From NCBI GenBank assembly GCA_040080215.1, contig JBEBIT010000007.1:1-64000 (forward strand): DNA of 64,000 bases. Reading direction: 5' to 3'. This DNA comes from CAIUGU01 sp040080215. GTDB taxonomy: Bacteria; Pseudomonadota; Gammaproteobacteria; Steroidobacterales; Steroidobacteraceae. The notes under the pieces were generated by a model, which worked only from the letters and a program-made list of their open reading frames with translations, made no database searches and had not been told where the DNA came from. Below are positions 50,011-60,237 of this stretch, in pieces (position 1 is the first letter of the stretch; every line of letters starts with the position of its first letter). The position numbers and the translations under genes were made by a program.

Positions 50011-52437
50011 TCATTGCACCGGCTTCGCGGGCTGGCCGGCGCTGGCCGACAGCTCGCCCTTGCCAGCCGACATCTTCATCTGGAATGGCGTGGACTTCAC
50101 GATCTCCATCACCACCGACGAGAACCGGTAATTGTCGTGCTCGCTGGTCTTGACGATGTTGCGCACGACCGGCATGTCGTAATACTCGAGACCACGTCCG
50201 AGCGCGTAGGTCAGGAGCTTTTCCGTGAAGGCGCTCATGTAGCGCTCGGGGTTCTTGGCGATCACGTCACGCAGTTCGTTGACGCCGTTGATCTTCTTGC
50301 CGCTCGCGAGGCTGCCGGACGAATCGATGGCCAAGCCACCTTCGTCCTTGGCGCGCTTCGTGCCGATGCCGTCGAACACTTCTAGCGAGAAGCCGATCGG
50401 ATCCATGATGTTGTGGCAGGCCGCACAACCAGGATCCGCGCGATGGCGCTCAAGACGGACGCGCAGCGGCTCACGATCGAGCGTATCGATTGCGTTTTCC
50501 TTGAGGGCCGGGACGTTATCCGGCGGGCTGGGGGGTGGGTTCGCAAGCAGGTTCTCGAGCACCCACGCGCCGCGCTTCACCGGAGAGGTTCGCGTCGGCA
50601 GTGCCGTCACCATCAGGAACGTGCCCTGGCCGAGCAGACCGCGACGCGCAACGTCGTCGAGCTTCACGCGGCGGAAATCGCTGCCGTAGATGCCCTTGAC
50701 GCCGTAATGACGGGCGAGGCGCTCGTTCATGAACGTGTAGTCCGCCGTCAGCAGGTCGACCACATTGCGGTCGTCACGCATGATGCTGTCGAAGAACATC
50801 AGCGTTTCGGTGCGGAAGGCTTCGCGCAGGCCTTCGTCGAAGTTCGGGAACATGTAGGAATCGGGCTGCTGGGAGTCCAGGTTCCTGAGACGCAACCACT
50901 GGGAGGCAAAGTTCGTTGCAAGGGACTCGGAGCGGGGATCCGCCAGCATGCGGCGAACCTGCTGCTCAAGCACCTTGTTGTCGCTCAGCTTGCCCTTGGC
51001 GGCGATGTCCAGCAACTCCGCGTCTGGAGCCGAGCTCCACAGGAAGAACGAAAGGCGCGAAGCCAGCTCGAGATCGCTGATACGGAATGGGGTTGCCGCC
51101 GCGATGCCCTGCGGATCCTTTTCCATGCGGAAGATGAAGTCCGGGCTGGAGAGGATGCGGCGCAGACCCATCTGGATGCCGCCTTCGAAAGTCCCCTTGG
51201 ACTGGCGGCCCTGGGCGTAGAACTCACGCAGAACCTTCATGTCCGTGTCATTGACAGGGCGACGATAGGCAGTGCGGGCAAGCTTAGACAGGATCTGGTC
51301 CGCGCACTTGGCTTCGTCGCGGGTGCTCTTCGGTTTGCAGCTGAACACCACCTTGCGGCTCGGCGTTTCGACACTGGGCGCCTTGGCGTCGAAAGGTCCG
51401 CGGATAAGCGCGCCCTCGACCGAAGGAATGCCGCCGATATACACCGGATCGAAGTTGATCGATTCGAAAGGTTGCAGCTGGTCGACTTCGACCGCGCCCG
51501 TCTTCTGCAGGAATGTCAGGACAATGCGGTGGGAACCGGCCGTCAGCGGCACCCTGACGCGGGCGCGTTCTTCAACGGCCGCACGCACTTCGTCTGCGTT
51601 CTCGAGCAGGCGCGAGTAGTCGGACGTGCCACCCATGGTGATCAGCTTGACCTGCTTACCATCGACGGAGATCTCGAACTGGTGCGGGAACTCGAGACCG
51701 CGGATCACGCTCAGCGTGTTTTTGAGGAACGTGGTGCTGATCTCGTAAGTCCCGTCGAGCGGGAAGTAGTGCTCAATCGCAAGGCCACCGCGAGTACCGA
51801 GCGGGAGGCCTTCGATGTGCTCGTTCTGCGAGAGACGCTGATTGACGCGATAGACGGAGTCTTCGCGCGGCAGGTCGGGGTCACCGATCGCCATCGCGCT
51901 GATGCGGTCGGCCGCAGCGAGGTAGCCTTCGAGCAAGGCCGGAGAAATATTGAGCACGTCGGCAACGTTGTCGAAGCCGTAGCTCGAGTTGTCAGGTGCC
52001 ATCAGCGCCTTCACGTCGACGTTGAGCGCGAGCATGTCACGCACGACGTTCTTGTACTCTTCGCGGTTCAGTCGATAGAGCGCGGGACGCCCGGGGTTCG
52101 GCTTGACGGCCGCGGTCTTGTCGAGTTCCGTTTCAAGCCAGGATGCAAACTTGTCGTAGGTGGCGGGATCAGGGCGCGGCTTGCCGACGGGAGGCATGGA
52201 TGCACCACGCATCTTCGTCACAACGCGCTCGAAAATCTTCGCATGCTGCGAGACCTTCGTGAAATCCACATCATCAAGAGAGAGACCGCCGCGGTTTTCG
52301 ATGGGGTCGTGGCAATCGACGCAGTACTGGTCGATCATCGACTTGTAAGTTGCAGCGTCGCTGCCCGATTGCGCATTGGCCACGCCACCGCACAACGTCG
52401 CGCTCACCACTGCCAGCAGAATTCTGGAAACTCTCAC
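50011..52437 (-). CDS. diheme DUF1592/PSD1-type cytochrome (cassette B)
   Basis: An 808-residue exported protein. The signal peptide ends NAQ, and an N-terminal haem site YCVDCHD follows within about 20 residues. A beta-sandwich with FPLDGTYEISTTFL resembles carbohydrate-binding folds. DUF1592, DUF1588 and DUF1585-like parts follow (FASQWLRLRNLDS, RHYGVKGIYGSDFRRV), and a second CAACHNIMDPIGF haem site. I start at GTG 52437, aligned with its paralogue; GTG 52443 is possible. It probably passes electrons in the periplasm. Confidence 0.88.
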   Translation of the reverse strand: MRVSRILLAVVSATLCGGVANAQSGSDAATYKSMIDQYCVDCHDPIENRGGLSLDDVDFTKVSQHAKIFERVVTKMRGASMPPVGKPRPDPATYDKFASWLETELDKTAAVKPNPGRPALYRLNREEYKNVVRDMLALNVDVKALMAPDNSSYGFDNVADVLNISPALLEGYLAAADRISAMAIGDPDLPREDSVYRVNQRLSQNEHIEGLPLGTRGGLAIEHYFPLDGTYEISTTFLKNTLSVIRGLEFPHQFEISVDGKQVKLITMGGTSDYSRLLENADEVRAAVEERARVRVPLTAGSHRIVLTFLQKTGAVEVDQLQPFESINFDPVYIGGIPSVEGALIRGPFDAKAPSVETPSRKVVFSCKPKSTRDEAKCADQILSKLARTAYRRPVNDTDMKVLREFYAQGRQSKGTFEGGIQMGLRRILSSPDFIFRMEKDPQGIAAATPFRISDLELASRLSFFLWSSAPDAELLDIAAKGKLSDNKVLEQQVRRMLADPRSESLATNFASQWLRLRNLDSQQPDSYMFPNFDEGLREAFRTETLMFFDSIMRDDRNVVDLLTADYTFMNERLARHYGVKGIYGSDFRRVKLDDVARRGLLGQGTFLMVTALPTRTSPVKRGAWVLENLLANPPPSPPDNVPALKENAIDTLDREPLRVRLERHRADPGCAACHNIMDPIGFSLEVFDGIGTKRAKDEGGLAIDSSGSLASGKKINGVNELRDVIAKNPERYMSAFTEKLLTYALGRGLEYYDMPVVRNIVKTSEHDNYRFSSVVMEIVKSTPFQMKMSAGKGELSASAGQPAKPVQ

Positions 52438-52758
52438 GGTCACTTCCCCCTACCCCAACACAAGGTCCGGTACGAAGCCAAGCATACTTGAGTTTGATGC
52501 GCAGGCAATAGGGGATATTGGAAGACCTGAAGTTAAGTTGTGTGGATGCTGCAGAGCAGCATTATTAGCCGCGGCGCAGCAATCGCCCGTCGGGGCTATC
52601 AACCCCTACTTGGGCGTCTCGTAGAGCCTGGCCGCTGGGTGTCTGCGGGATGGAAAGCGCGATCGCTTCATGCAACGTTGGTGGATATCAAGTCGATCGA
52701 TTGATGGACGTTCCGCCCGCTCCCGCGTGGCCCGTACCCTGATCCCCCTCTGTCCTTC
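52438..52758. other. intergenic region between the two cassettes
   Basis: About 320 bp lie between the end of the cassette A ankyrin gene and the start of the cassette B cytochrome. I see no terminator with a T tract and no obvious promoter hexamers. A distant GTACCC/GGGTAC pair (52736-52775 region) flanks a large loop only. It may mark the duplication boundary. Confidence 0.35.
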
Positions 52759-54333
52759 TCACCGGGTACTGGATAGCTTCGCGGGCCCATGCTGCCTCAG
52801 TGCATTTGCCACGGCGGCATTGGGCAATATTCTGTAATCAGGCTGCCCCGTCGCAATGTCCATGGCGGTGAAACCGCGCCCATTCTTGAGGTTCGGGTTG
52901 GCTCCCTGCCTGAGCAGGAATTCCACCAACTCAGGTGACCCGCGGTATGCGGCGCCATGCAAAGGCGTATCGCCTCCCTGGTTCGCATCGTTGATCTTGC
53001 CGCCCTTGGCGAGCAGCAACTTGACCGCCTCGATCGCGTCGGCAACCCGGCCTCGACTGACCTCTTCACGCCAGCCCACGCCAGCAGCCGCCATCAACGG
53101 AGTCGTCTTGCCGCTGTTCTCGTTGATGATGCGTCCAGCAGAGCGGGGGTCATCGTTCGTGGCCAGATTGGCGTCAGCGCCAGCACCGAGGAGGAGGTTC
53201 ATGACCTCAAGGTCGGCCGACATTGCGGCCCGCAGGAATGCCGTAGCGCCCTCCCTCAGGACAGGATTGTGGGTACCCCCCTGCGCCACCCAGATCGGCA
53301 ATGACGCAGTGAGTCGCGCATTGACGTCCGCACCCTTGGCAAGCGCTGCCTTGACCACGTCAACGTAGGTCTTGTTGCCCTTGATCGGCGGTGCCGGACG
53401 GGGGTTTGCATCCAATGTGTTCATGTCGGTAGCGACAAACAGGACCGTCCTGCCGTACCTGTCGGCGATCTTGGGGTCTGCGCCAGCCTCGAGAAGCTCG
53501 ACAGCTACCTCCGGGTTGCCGTTCAGTGTGGCGAGCACCAGGGCATTGGATCCATCCGCATCACCGATGTTGAGGTTGGCCCCCGACTTGATGAGGGCGC
53601 GGACCGCCGCGAGGTGCCCTCCCCGCGCAGCGAAATGCAGGGCGGTCATGCGCCCCTTCGGAATAACCGGATACACGAAACCACCGATCCGCCGGTCAGG
53701 ATTCACAGGGGGAACCACGATTTCGGTCGAGGCATCGTCAACCCGCGCGCCCCCGGCAACCAAGGCCAGAATTGCCCCATCGTGCCCGGCACCGGCCGCC
53801 AGCATCAGCGCCGTCTCGCCCATCCAGCTCTCGCGCAGATTGGGATCAGCCTTGCTCGTTGAACCATCGGCTTGGGCTTTGCCGCCGACGAGCAAGGCAT
53901 TGATCAGTTCCACGTTGCCCGTACGGGCAGCTGCCATCAGTGCGCTGCCCCCCTCGGGCAGCGCGGCTCGCGGATTGGCTCCTGCATCGAGCAGAAGCTT
54001 AGCCGCCCCGGCATCGCCGTTTGCCGCCGCCGTATGCAAGGCAGTGGCACCATAGCGATTCGCGGCATTCGCATCGGCACCAGCCTCGAGCAACATACTG
54101 GTCATTTCAAGGTCGCGCTCACGGACGGCGACCATCAGGGGCGTCGTGCCGTCCACGTCACCGGCGTTGACATCCGCGCCCTTCTTCAGCAGTGCTCGAA
54201 GAGCCGCGACATCATGCGCGTGGACTGCGGTGACGACCGATGTACCCGGCTGCGCCGCATACGCCTGCCCTGCCACCACGGTGATGGCCATTCCGCATGC
54301 AACCAGGATGCCGTTTGCCAGTTTAGAACGCAT
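52759..54333 (-). CDS. periplasmic ankyrin-repeat protein (cassette A)
   Basis: A 524-residue exported ankyrin protein with signal peptide (ITVVAGQAYAAQ). It is the same architecture as the two cassette B ankyrins. The ATG at 54333 has the leader GGGGCATTGAGA, nearly identical to that of the cassette B copy. A TTG at 54339 is discarded. It is last in cassette A. Confidence 0.9.
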   Translation of the reverse strand: MRSKLANGILVACGMAITVVAGQAYAAQPGTSVVTAVHAHDVAALRALLKKGADVNAGDVDGTTPLMVAVRERDLEMTSMLLEAGADANAANRYGATALHTAAANGDAGAAKLLLDAGANPRAALPEGGSALMAAARTGNVELINALLVGGKAQADGSTSKADPNLRESWMGETALMLAAGAGHDGAILALVAGGARVDDASTEIVVPPVNPDRRIGGFVYPVIPKGRMTALHFAARGGHLAAVRALIKSGANLNIGDADGSNALVLATLNGNPEVAVELLEAGADPKIADRYGRTVLFVATDMNTLDANPRPAPPIKGNKTYVDVVKAALAKGADVNARLTASLPIWVAQGGTHNPVLREGATAFLRAAMSADLEVMNLLLGAGADANLATNDDPRSAGRIINENSGKTTPLMAAAGVGWREEVSRGRVADAIEAVKLLLAKGGKINDANQGGDTPLHGAAYRGSPELVEFLLRQGANPNLKNGRGFTAMDIATGQPDYRILPNAAVANALRQHGPAKLSSTR

Positions 54334-54410
54334 TCTCAATGCCCCTTGATCCTTGATGCCAGCAGGCCCCTGAAGGCGCCTGACGCAGAAAATACTGTTT
54401 CCGCGGACAG

Positions 54411-55739
54411 TCAGGTAAGCCCGACTGTGCCGCCTTCGCTGCGGCCGAAGCTGGTCAGTTCAACGCCCATGTGGCGGGCGATGTCGATGTGCAGGTCGCC
54501 GACCGGCCTGTGCTTGTCACCCTTGATGTGCTGATTCCCCTTGAGGAAGCCGCTGACGATTGCATAGGGCAGCCTCTGCTTGACGTGCTCGTTGCTGTTG
54601 CTCATACCTGCGCCATAGACAAGCATCGTGTGGTCAAGGAGCGATCCATCGCCGTCAGGCGTGGCAGCCAGCTTGTCCACGAACTGCGAGAACAGCATGA
54701 CGTGGTACTGGTCGATCTTGCCCTTCTGCTCCATGAATTCGGGATTGTTCTGGTGGTGCGAGATGCCATGGTGCTGGGCCCGTACGCCGATCTGCGGATA
54801 GGCAACAGAGCTGAGTTCGCGGGCCATCATGAACGAGGCCACGCGTGTGAGGTCCGTCTGGTAGGCGACATGCAGCAGATCCAGCATCAGGCCGACGTGC
54901 TCAGGGAATGACTCGGGGATGCCGGAGGGCGATTCAGGCGAGGCGGCGAGATCACCAGACCGGCTCTCGGCGCGTTGAATCCTGCGTTCGACTTCACGGA
55001 CATTCTCAAGGTAGTCGGAGAGACGGCTCTTGTCCTGCGGACCCACGCGCGCTTCGATGCTGCGCGTTTCACTCAGCACTGAATCGAGGATGCTGCGATT
55101 GTCCGACAGTCTTTCGCGCCGCTGCTCCGGCGTGCCGGTACCACCGAACATGCGCTCGAACACGACGCGCGGATTGACCTGCATTGGCAGCGGATTGGTA
55201 GTCGACGCCCACGAGATCGTATTGAGATACGAGCAACTGAAGCCTGCATCGCAGGAGCCGACAAGGTTGGTCACGTCCTCGATGGCGAGTTCCATCGACG
55301 GAAATACGGTGCTGCCGCCAATCTTCCGGGCGATAGCCTGGTCGAGCGAGATGCCGGCCGCTACGTCGGTACCCTGTGTCTTCTTCGGATACATGTCGGT
55401 CAACCAGGCCGTGGCCGCACCGGTGTGCTGCCCCGAACCGTCAGCACCGAGCAGGTTGCTGACCACGGTCAGCTTGCTCTTGTATTTGGAGAGTGGTGAA
55501 AGCGTGTGGGTGATCTCGAAATCGGTGCCGACCTTGGTGGGAGTCCAGAGGTCGACCTTGTCCGTCATGACCATGCCGTTCGGCACGTAGACGAAGCCCA
55601 CTCGCCTCGGTCGGTTCGCCGCCGTCTGCGCAAAAGCGGTCAGCGACGGCACCATGGCTGTGAGGAAAGGCAGCGCGACGCTGACCCCCGCACCCCTGAG
55701 GAAGGTGCGACGATCCAAGGACTTCTTGAAATTGAACAT
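54411..55739 (-). CDS. DUF1552 domain protein, Tat-exported (cassette A)
   Basis: A 442-residue paralogue of the cassette B protein with the same twin-arginine leader (DRRTFLRGAGVSVALPFLTA) and nearly the same body. The ribosome-binding leader GGGAGTTCCGTC resembles GGGAGTCCGGAC of the other copy. It lies 50 bp downstream of its DUF1592 partner. Function as for its paralogue. Confidence 0.9.
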   Translation of the reverse strand: MFNFKKSLDRRTFLRGAGVSVALPFLTAMVPSLTAFAQTAANRPRRVGFVYVPNGMVMTDKVDLWTPTKVGTDFEITHTLSPLSKYKSKLTVVSNLLGADGSGQHTGAATAWLTDMYPKKTQGTDVAAGISLDQAIARKIGGSTVFPSMELAIEDVTNLVGSCDAGFSCSYLNTISWASTTNPLPMQVNPRVVFERMFGGTGTPEQRRERLSDNRSILDSVLSETRSIEARVGPQDKSRLSDYLENVREVERRIQRAESRSGDLAASPESPSGIPESFPEHVGLMLDLLHVAYQTDLTRVASFMMARELSSVAYPQIGVRAQHHGISHHQNNPEFMEQKGKIDQYHVMLFSQFVDKLAATPDGDGSLLDHTMLVYGAGMSNSNEHVKQRLPYAIVSGFLKGNQHIKGDKHRPVGDLHIDIARHMGVELTSFGRSEGGTVGLT

Positions 55740-55789
55740 GACGGAACTCCCTGCGTAATCTGCAAATTCAGAAGAGTCGATACTTGAAT

Positions 55790-58222
55790 CTACTGGGTGG
55801 CCTTGAGCGATGCCTGGGTCGGTACTGGCTGCCCGCTCTTGCCAGCCGACAATTTCATCTGGAACGGCTGGGACTTGACGATCTCGAGCACCACTGCGGA
55901 GAAGCGGTAGTCCCGCTTTTCAGTGTCCCTGACGATCGACCGGACAGTGGGCATGTCATAGAACTCCAGCCCGCGCCCGAGCGCGTACGTCAGCAGCTTT
56001 TCCGTGAACGCTCCGACAAAATGGCCGGGGTCGGCACTGATGGCGGCCCGAAGCTCCTGGACGCCATTGATGGCCTTGCCACTTGCAAGGTTTCCGGAAG
56101 CGTTGATCAAGTCACCCGATTCATCCCTGGCTCGCTTGGTTCCAATGCCATCGAATACTTCCAGGGAGAAGCCTATGGGATCCATGACGGCGTGGCACGA
56201 CGCGCAGCCTGGATCGGCACGGTGCCGCTCTAGTCGTGCCCGCAGGGACTGGCGGTCGAGGGAATCGGCAGCATTCTCGCTAAGGGCCGGCACGTTGTCT
56301 GGCGGGCTGGGTGGCGGGTTAGCCAAGAGCGTCTCAAGGACCCACGCTCCCCGCTTCACAGGGGATGTACGGTGCGACATCGAGGTGACAGTAAGGATGC
56401 TGCCCTGCCCCAACAGCCCCCGGCGCGCCTCATCGGTCAGCTTGACGCGACGAAAATCGCTGCCGTATACGCCTGGCACGCCATAGTGCCGCGCCAGTCG
56501 CTCATTCATGAAGCTGTAGTCTGCCGTCAACAGCTCCACGACATTCCGGTCATCCCGCATGATGCTTTCAAAGAACATCAGAGTCTCCCTGGTGAAGGCC
56601 TCCCGCAGGCCTTCATCGAAGTCAGGGAACACGAACGAATCGGGTTGGGCCGCATCAAGGTTCCGCAGGTGGAGCCACTGGGATGCAAAGTTGGCGGCAA
56701 GCGCAGCCGATCTCGGGTCAGCCAGCATGCGCATGACCTGCTGCTCCAGCACCTTGTCGTTACGCAGCTTGCCCTTGGCGGCCAGATCGATCAGCTCTGC
56801 ATCGGGTAGCGAACTCCACAGGAAGAACGACAACCGCGATGCCAGCTCCAGATCGGTCAACTTGTATGCAGTTCCGGGGGCGATCCCTTGGGGATCACGC
56901 TCCAGGCGAAAGATGAAATCGGGGCTCGACAGGATACGGCGCAGACCCATCTGGATGCCGCCTTCGAAGGTCCCCCTGGACTGCCGGCCACGCTGGAAGA
57001 ACTCCCGAAGCACCTGCATGTTGGCGTCAGTAACCGGACGACGGAACGCCGCGCGCGCGATCCTCGACAGGATCTGGTCCGCACAGCGCGCTTCCTCGCG
57101 ACTGCTTGCGGGACGACAGGTAAAGATTGCCTTGCGGCTTGGTGTATCGACCGCCGGGGCCTTCGCATCAAACGGTCCTCGAATCACTACGCTCTCGACC
57201 GAAGGGATGCCCCCGAGGTAAACCGGGTCGAAGTTGATATTCTGGAAGGGCAGCAGCTGGTCGACTTCCATTGCGCTGCTCTTCTGCAGGAACGTCACGA
57301 CAATCCTGTGAGTCCCGGCGGCAAGCGGTATCCGGACACGGGCCTTGTCCTCGATCGAGACACGCACTGTTTCGGGGTCTTCCATCGACAGCATGTATTC
57401 GGAAGAACCGCCCATGGTCACCAGCCGCAGCTGCTTGCCGTCCACGGAGATCTCGAACTGATGCGGAAACTGCAGGCCGCGGATGGCCTTGACGGTGTTC
57501 TCCAGGAATCGCGTATTGATTTCGTAGATGCCATCCAGCGGGAAGTAGTGATCTATCAGCAAGCCACCGCGGGTTCCAAGCGGCAGGCCATCAATGTGCT
57601 CGTTCTGGGAGAAACGCTGGCTGACGCGGTAGAACGCGTCTTCCTTGGGCAGCGCAGGGTCGCCCACTGCAATCGCACTGATGCGGTCCGCTGCGGACAG
57701 ATACCCCTCCAGCAAATCGGGCGACAACCCCAGCACATCGGCGATGTTATCGAAGCCATAGCTGGAATTGTCAGGGGCCATCAGCGCCTTGACGTCCACG
57801 TCGAGATTCAGCAGATCACGAACCGCATTCCGGTATTCGGTCCGGTTTAGTCGATACGGCGCTGGCCGGCCTGGATTGGGGTTGGCGAGCGCATTCTTGT
57901 CCAGCTCGGTTTCGAGCCATGCCGCGAATCCCTGATAGGTCGCAGCATCGGGTCGAGGCTTGCCAACCGGTGGCATCGACGCCCCGCGAACCTTCGTCAC
58001 AACGCGCTCGAGCACACGCGCGTGCTGTGCGATCTTCGTGAAGTCCACGTCGTCGAGTGAAAGACCGCCACGATTCTCGATGGGGTCGTGGCAGTCGACG
58101 CAATACTGATCGACGAGTGCCTTGTAATTCGAAGCCTGGGTGGCGGCGGGCTGGGCGTGGGTCGCGCCAGCGCAGAATGCCGCCCCGGCAACCATCGACA
58201 TCACTTTCCGCACAATCCGCAT
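55790..58222 (-). CDS. diheme DUF1592/PSD1-type cytochrome (cassette A)
   Basis: An 810-residue paralogue of the cassette B cytochrome. Haem sites are YCVDCHD near residue 40 and CASCHAVMDPIGF near residue 700, with the same domain order. ATG 58222 with GGAG six bases before it is chosen; codons at 58234 and 58249 are in frame. Much of the sequence is identical to the paralogue, with variable patches in the beta-sandwich. It is first in cassette A, with a divergent promoter region shared with 58603. Confidence 0.9.
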   Translation of the reverse strand: MRIVRKVMSMVAGAAFCAGATHAQPAATQASNYKALVDQYCVDCHDPIENRGGLSLDDVDFTKIAQHARVLERVVTKVRGASMPPVGKPRPDAATYQGFAAWLETELDKNALANPNPGRPAPYRLNRTEYRNAVRDLLNLDVDVKALMAPDNSSYGFDNIADVLGLSPDLLEGYLSAADRISAIAVGDPALPKEDAFYRVSQRFSQNEHIDGLPLGTRGGLLIDHYFPLDGIYEINTRFLENTVKAIRGLQFPHQFEISVDGKQLRLVTMGGSSEYMLSMEDPETVRVSIEDKARVRIPLAAGTHRIVVTFLQKSSAMEVDQLLPFQNINFDPVYLGGIPSVESVVIRGPFDAKAPAVDTPSRKAIFTCRPASSREEARCADQILSRIARAAFRRPVTDANMQVLREFFQRGRQSRGTFEGGIQMGLRRILSSPDFIFRLERDPQGIAPGTAYKLTDLELASRLSFFLWSSLPDAELIDLAAKGKLRNDKVLEQQVMRMLADPRSAALAANFASQWLHLRNLDAAQPDSFVFPDFDEGLREAFTRETLMFFESIMRDDRNVVELLTADYSFMNERLARHYGVPGVYGSDFRRVKLTDEARRGLLGQGSILTVTSMSHRTSPVKRGAWVLETLLANPPPSPPDNVPALSENAADSLDRQSLRARLERHRADPGCASCHAVMDPIGFSLEVFDGIGTKRARDESGDLINASGNLASGKAINGVQELRAAISADPGHFVGAFTEKLLTYALGRGLEFYDMPTVRSIVRDTEKRDYRFSAVVLEIVKSQPFQMKLSAGKSGQPVPTQASLKATQ

Positions 58223-58602
58223 TACTCGCTCCATCCGCAATCCGCACACTGCCAGCTTTTAGGGCAGCCGCACCCAATCGGCACATGGTAACCAAGTTCC
58301 TAAGTAGTGACACTTACAAATAGGCTAGGGTCGATGCGGGAGAATTGCCTCTAGACCGAGAAATACGCATGACTCGATGCGCATGGACTGTTGCAACGCG
58401 GCTTGCTGCATTGCGGCTTTGTCCATGTAGAATCCCGGCGCGGCAGTACTCGGAACCGCGGCCCGCGTAGGAACGCCTTCCGTACTTCCACGCCATGACT
58501 TGCCAATGCAGCCGTGGCAAGCTGCGCCGCCTTGGCGTCCCGTCCGCCTGTCTCGGGCGCCCAAGGTTCCTCTCGACAGGCACCCAACGGAATCGAGCAT
58601 TC
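58223..58602. other. divergent region between cassette A and the cytochrome genes
   Basis: About 380 bp carry no gene. TAGAAT at 58428-58433 is a possible plus-strand -10 with TTGCTG 19 bp upstream. Nothing convincing is seen for the minus-strand promoter. The right third has a long purine/pyrimidine mix and an open frame (from 58495) that I take as non-coding leader. Confidence 0.35.
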
Positions 58603-59451
58603 ATGGATTTCATCTACTTCCTCGGCCGCCTCCATGTGCTGGCCCTGCATCTGCCGATCGGCATCATCTATGTCGTCATCCTCATGGAGTTCCTGGCCCG
58701 TATTCCGCGCTTTGCGGCGTTGCGCTCGACGGCCACGTTCCTGTGGGGCGCGGCCGCCATCACGGCGATCATCACCGTGGCGATGGGCCTCATGCATGCG
58801 AGCGAAGGCGGCTTTACCGGTGAATCACTGCAGCGCCACCGCTTCCTTGGCATCTTGATCGCGATCACGTCCACGGCCTTGTGGGCCTTCCGCGCCAAGG
58901 GTTTCAATGCGTACCAGAAGCTGCAGCCGATCACGGGCGTCTTGATGCTGCTGCTCGTGGCGATCACGGGACATTACGGCGGCAACATGACACACGGCTC
59001 GACGTACCTCGTCGAGTACGCCCCCGCATTCCTCAAGAAGCTGGCCGGCGAAGAAGTCCGTGAGAAGGCCACCAGCGCGACGGATGCCGACGTTTTTGCG
59101 GACGTCGTGCAGCCCATGCTGGAACAGCGTTGCGGCAGCTGCCACTGGGTCGACACCCGCAAGGGTGGCCTGTCGTTCTCGACTTACGAGCGATTGATGG
59201 AAGGCGGCGAGATGTTCCCGGCCGTCGTCCCGAAGGACCTCATGCAGAGCGAGCTGTACGCGCGCGTCAACCTGCCCCCGACTTCCGACGATTACATGCC
59301 CAAGGAAGGCAAGACGCCGCTCTCGGCCGACCAGATCGCCATCATCAAGTGGTGGATCGAGGCCGGTGCCCCGGGTATGGGTGCGGTCGGCACACTGAAC
59401 CCGCCGGCGGAAGTCGCGGCGCTGATCTCGAAGGAACTCGGGATCAAGTAG
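58603..59451 (+). CDS. membrane-anchored c-type cytochrome (DUF2231-like TM plus PSCyt domain)
   Basis: A 282-residue protein with four N-terminal TM helices in the first 125 residues. The HVLALHLPIGIIY start is typical of DUF2231-like proteins; conserved His residues there could bind b-haem. A periplasmic domain follows with one CGSCHW haem site (Cys177, Cys180, His181) and the planctomycete cytochrome-like MPKEGKTPLSADQIAIIKWWIEAGAP tail. It could connect the quinone pool with the periplasmic cytochromes. Confidence 0.82.
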   Translation: MDFIYFLGRLHVLALHLPIGIIYVVILMEFLARIPRFAALRSTATFLWGAAAITAIITVAMGLMHASEGGFTGESLQRHRFLGILIAITSTALWAFRAKGFNAYQKLQPITGVLMLLLVAITGHYGGNMTHGSTYLVEYAPAFLKKLAGEEVREKATSATDADVFADVVQPMLEQRCGSCHWVDTRKGGLSFSTYERLMEGGEMFPAVVPKDLMQSELYARVNLPPTSDDYMPKEGKTPLSADQIAIIKWWIEAGAPGMGAVGTLNPPAEVAALISKELGIK

Positions 59452-59660
59452 CTTGAGGGCCAGCAGGGGGGAACTTCCGGCAGGCATTCGGCTCTGTCCG
59501 TGAATGTCCCTCGACGCAGCCTGAGGCCGGGGATGGTCGTTCCTGGGGATGCTCACCCCAGGCCCAGCCCGAGGCGGCAGATGTATTGCGCCAACTGGTC
59601 GGGCACAATACGCAGGTGGCTGGGAGTTTTTAACCCGAGATACAGCGAGGAAAGCAAACA
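59452..59660. other. intergenic region upstream of cytochrome c'
   Basis: About 200 bp without a gene. No -35/-10 pair with good spacing is evident and no T-tract terminator follows the upstream cytochrome gene, so read-through is possible. Confidence 0.3.
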
Positions 59661-60131
59661 ATGAATAAAACGACAAAGATCAGTCTGGCAGTTGCAGGTT
59701 GCGTGCTCACGGCGATGGCCTTCGGCCAGAACCGCCCGAACCCGGACCAGCAGGCCGCCGGCTACCGCCAGGCCCTGATGACCGTCCTGGCGGGCAACCT
59801 GGGCCCTGTGGCCGGCATGGCACGTGACCGCGTTCCCTACGACGCCGCCGTGGCGCAGAAGAACGTCGAACGCGTCATCGCGCTCAGCACGATGATCGCA
59901 GACGGCTGGGCTCGCGACACGAGCGCCGCAACGCTCGAGAAGAACGAGTCTTCGCCGAACATCTGGAAGGAAAAGGCGAACTTCGACAAGCTCGCTGGCG
60001 ACGTGAACACGAAGGCCGTTGCAGCGCTTGCCGCCGTCAAGGCCGGTGACGCAGCCAAGGCCAAGGCCGCCCTCGGCGACCTGGGTTCGTCCTGCGGTGC
60101 GTGCCACGACAAGTATCGCGTAGAGAAGTAA
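59661..60131 (+). CDS. cytochrome c' (class II) family protein
   Basis: A 156-residue exported four-helix cytochrome. The signal peptide ends near AFGQ. The haem motif is at the extreme C-terminus, SCGACHDKYRVEK (Cys145, Cys148, His149), as in class II cytochromes c. These bind NO and other small ligands or transfer electrons. It is followed by its own terminator. Confidence 0.9.
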   Translation: MNKTTKISLAVAGCVLTAMAFGQNRPNPDQQAAGYRQALMTVLAGNLGPVAGMARDRVPYDAAVAQKNVERVIALSTMIADGWARDTSAATLEKNESSPNIWKEKANFDKLAGDVNTKAVAALAAVKAGDAAKAKAALGDLGSSCGACHDKYRVEK

Positions 60132-60149
60132 TCGCACTGCGATTCGATG

Positions 60150-60179
60150 AAGGGCGTGCCAGTGCGGCACGCCCTTTTT
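60150..60179 (+). terminator. terminator of the cytochrome c' gene
   Basis: A perfect 11-bp stem AAGGGCGTGCC/GGCACGCCCTT with a five-base loop is followed by T5. Confidence 0.88.
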
Positions 60180-60237
60180 GTCTTCGAACACCCCAACACG
60201 ATTTCCGGATAACACGACCTCACGGGAGATCCGTTCA

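Noticed and set aside
50413..52491. Long plus-strand frame of 692 codons opposite the DUF1592 gene
   Set aside because: High-GC antisense shadow: the minus frame has signal peptide, two haem motifs and a paralogue, while the plus frame has no recognisable domain and is Arg/His-rich.
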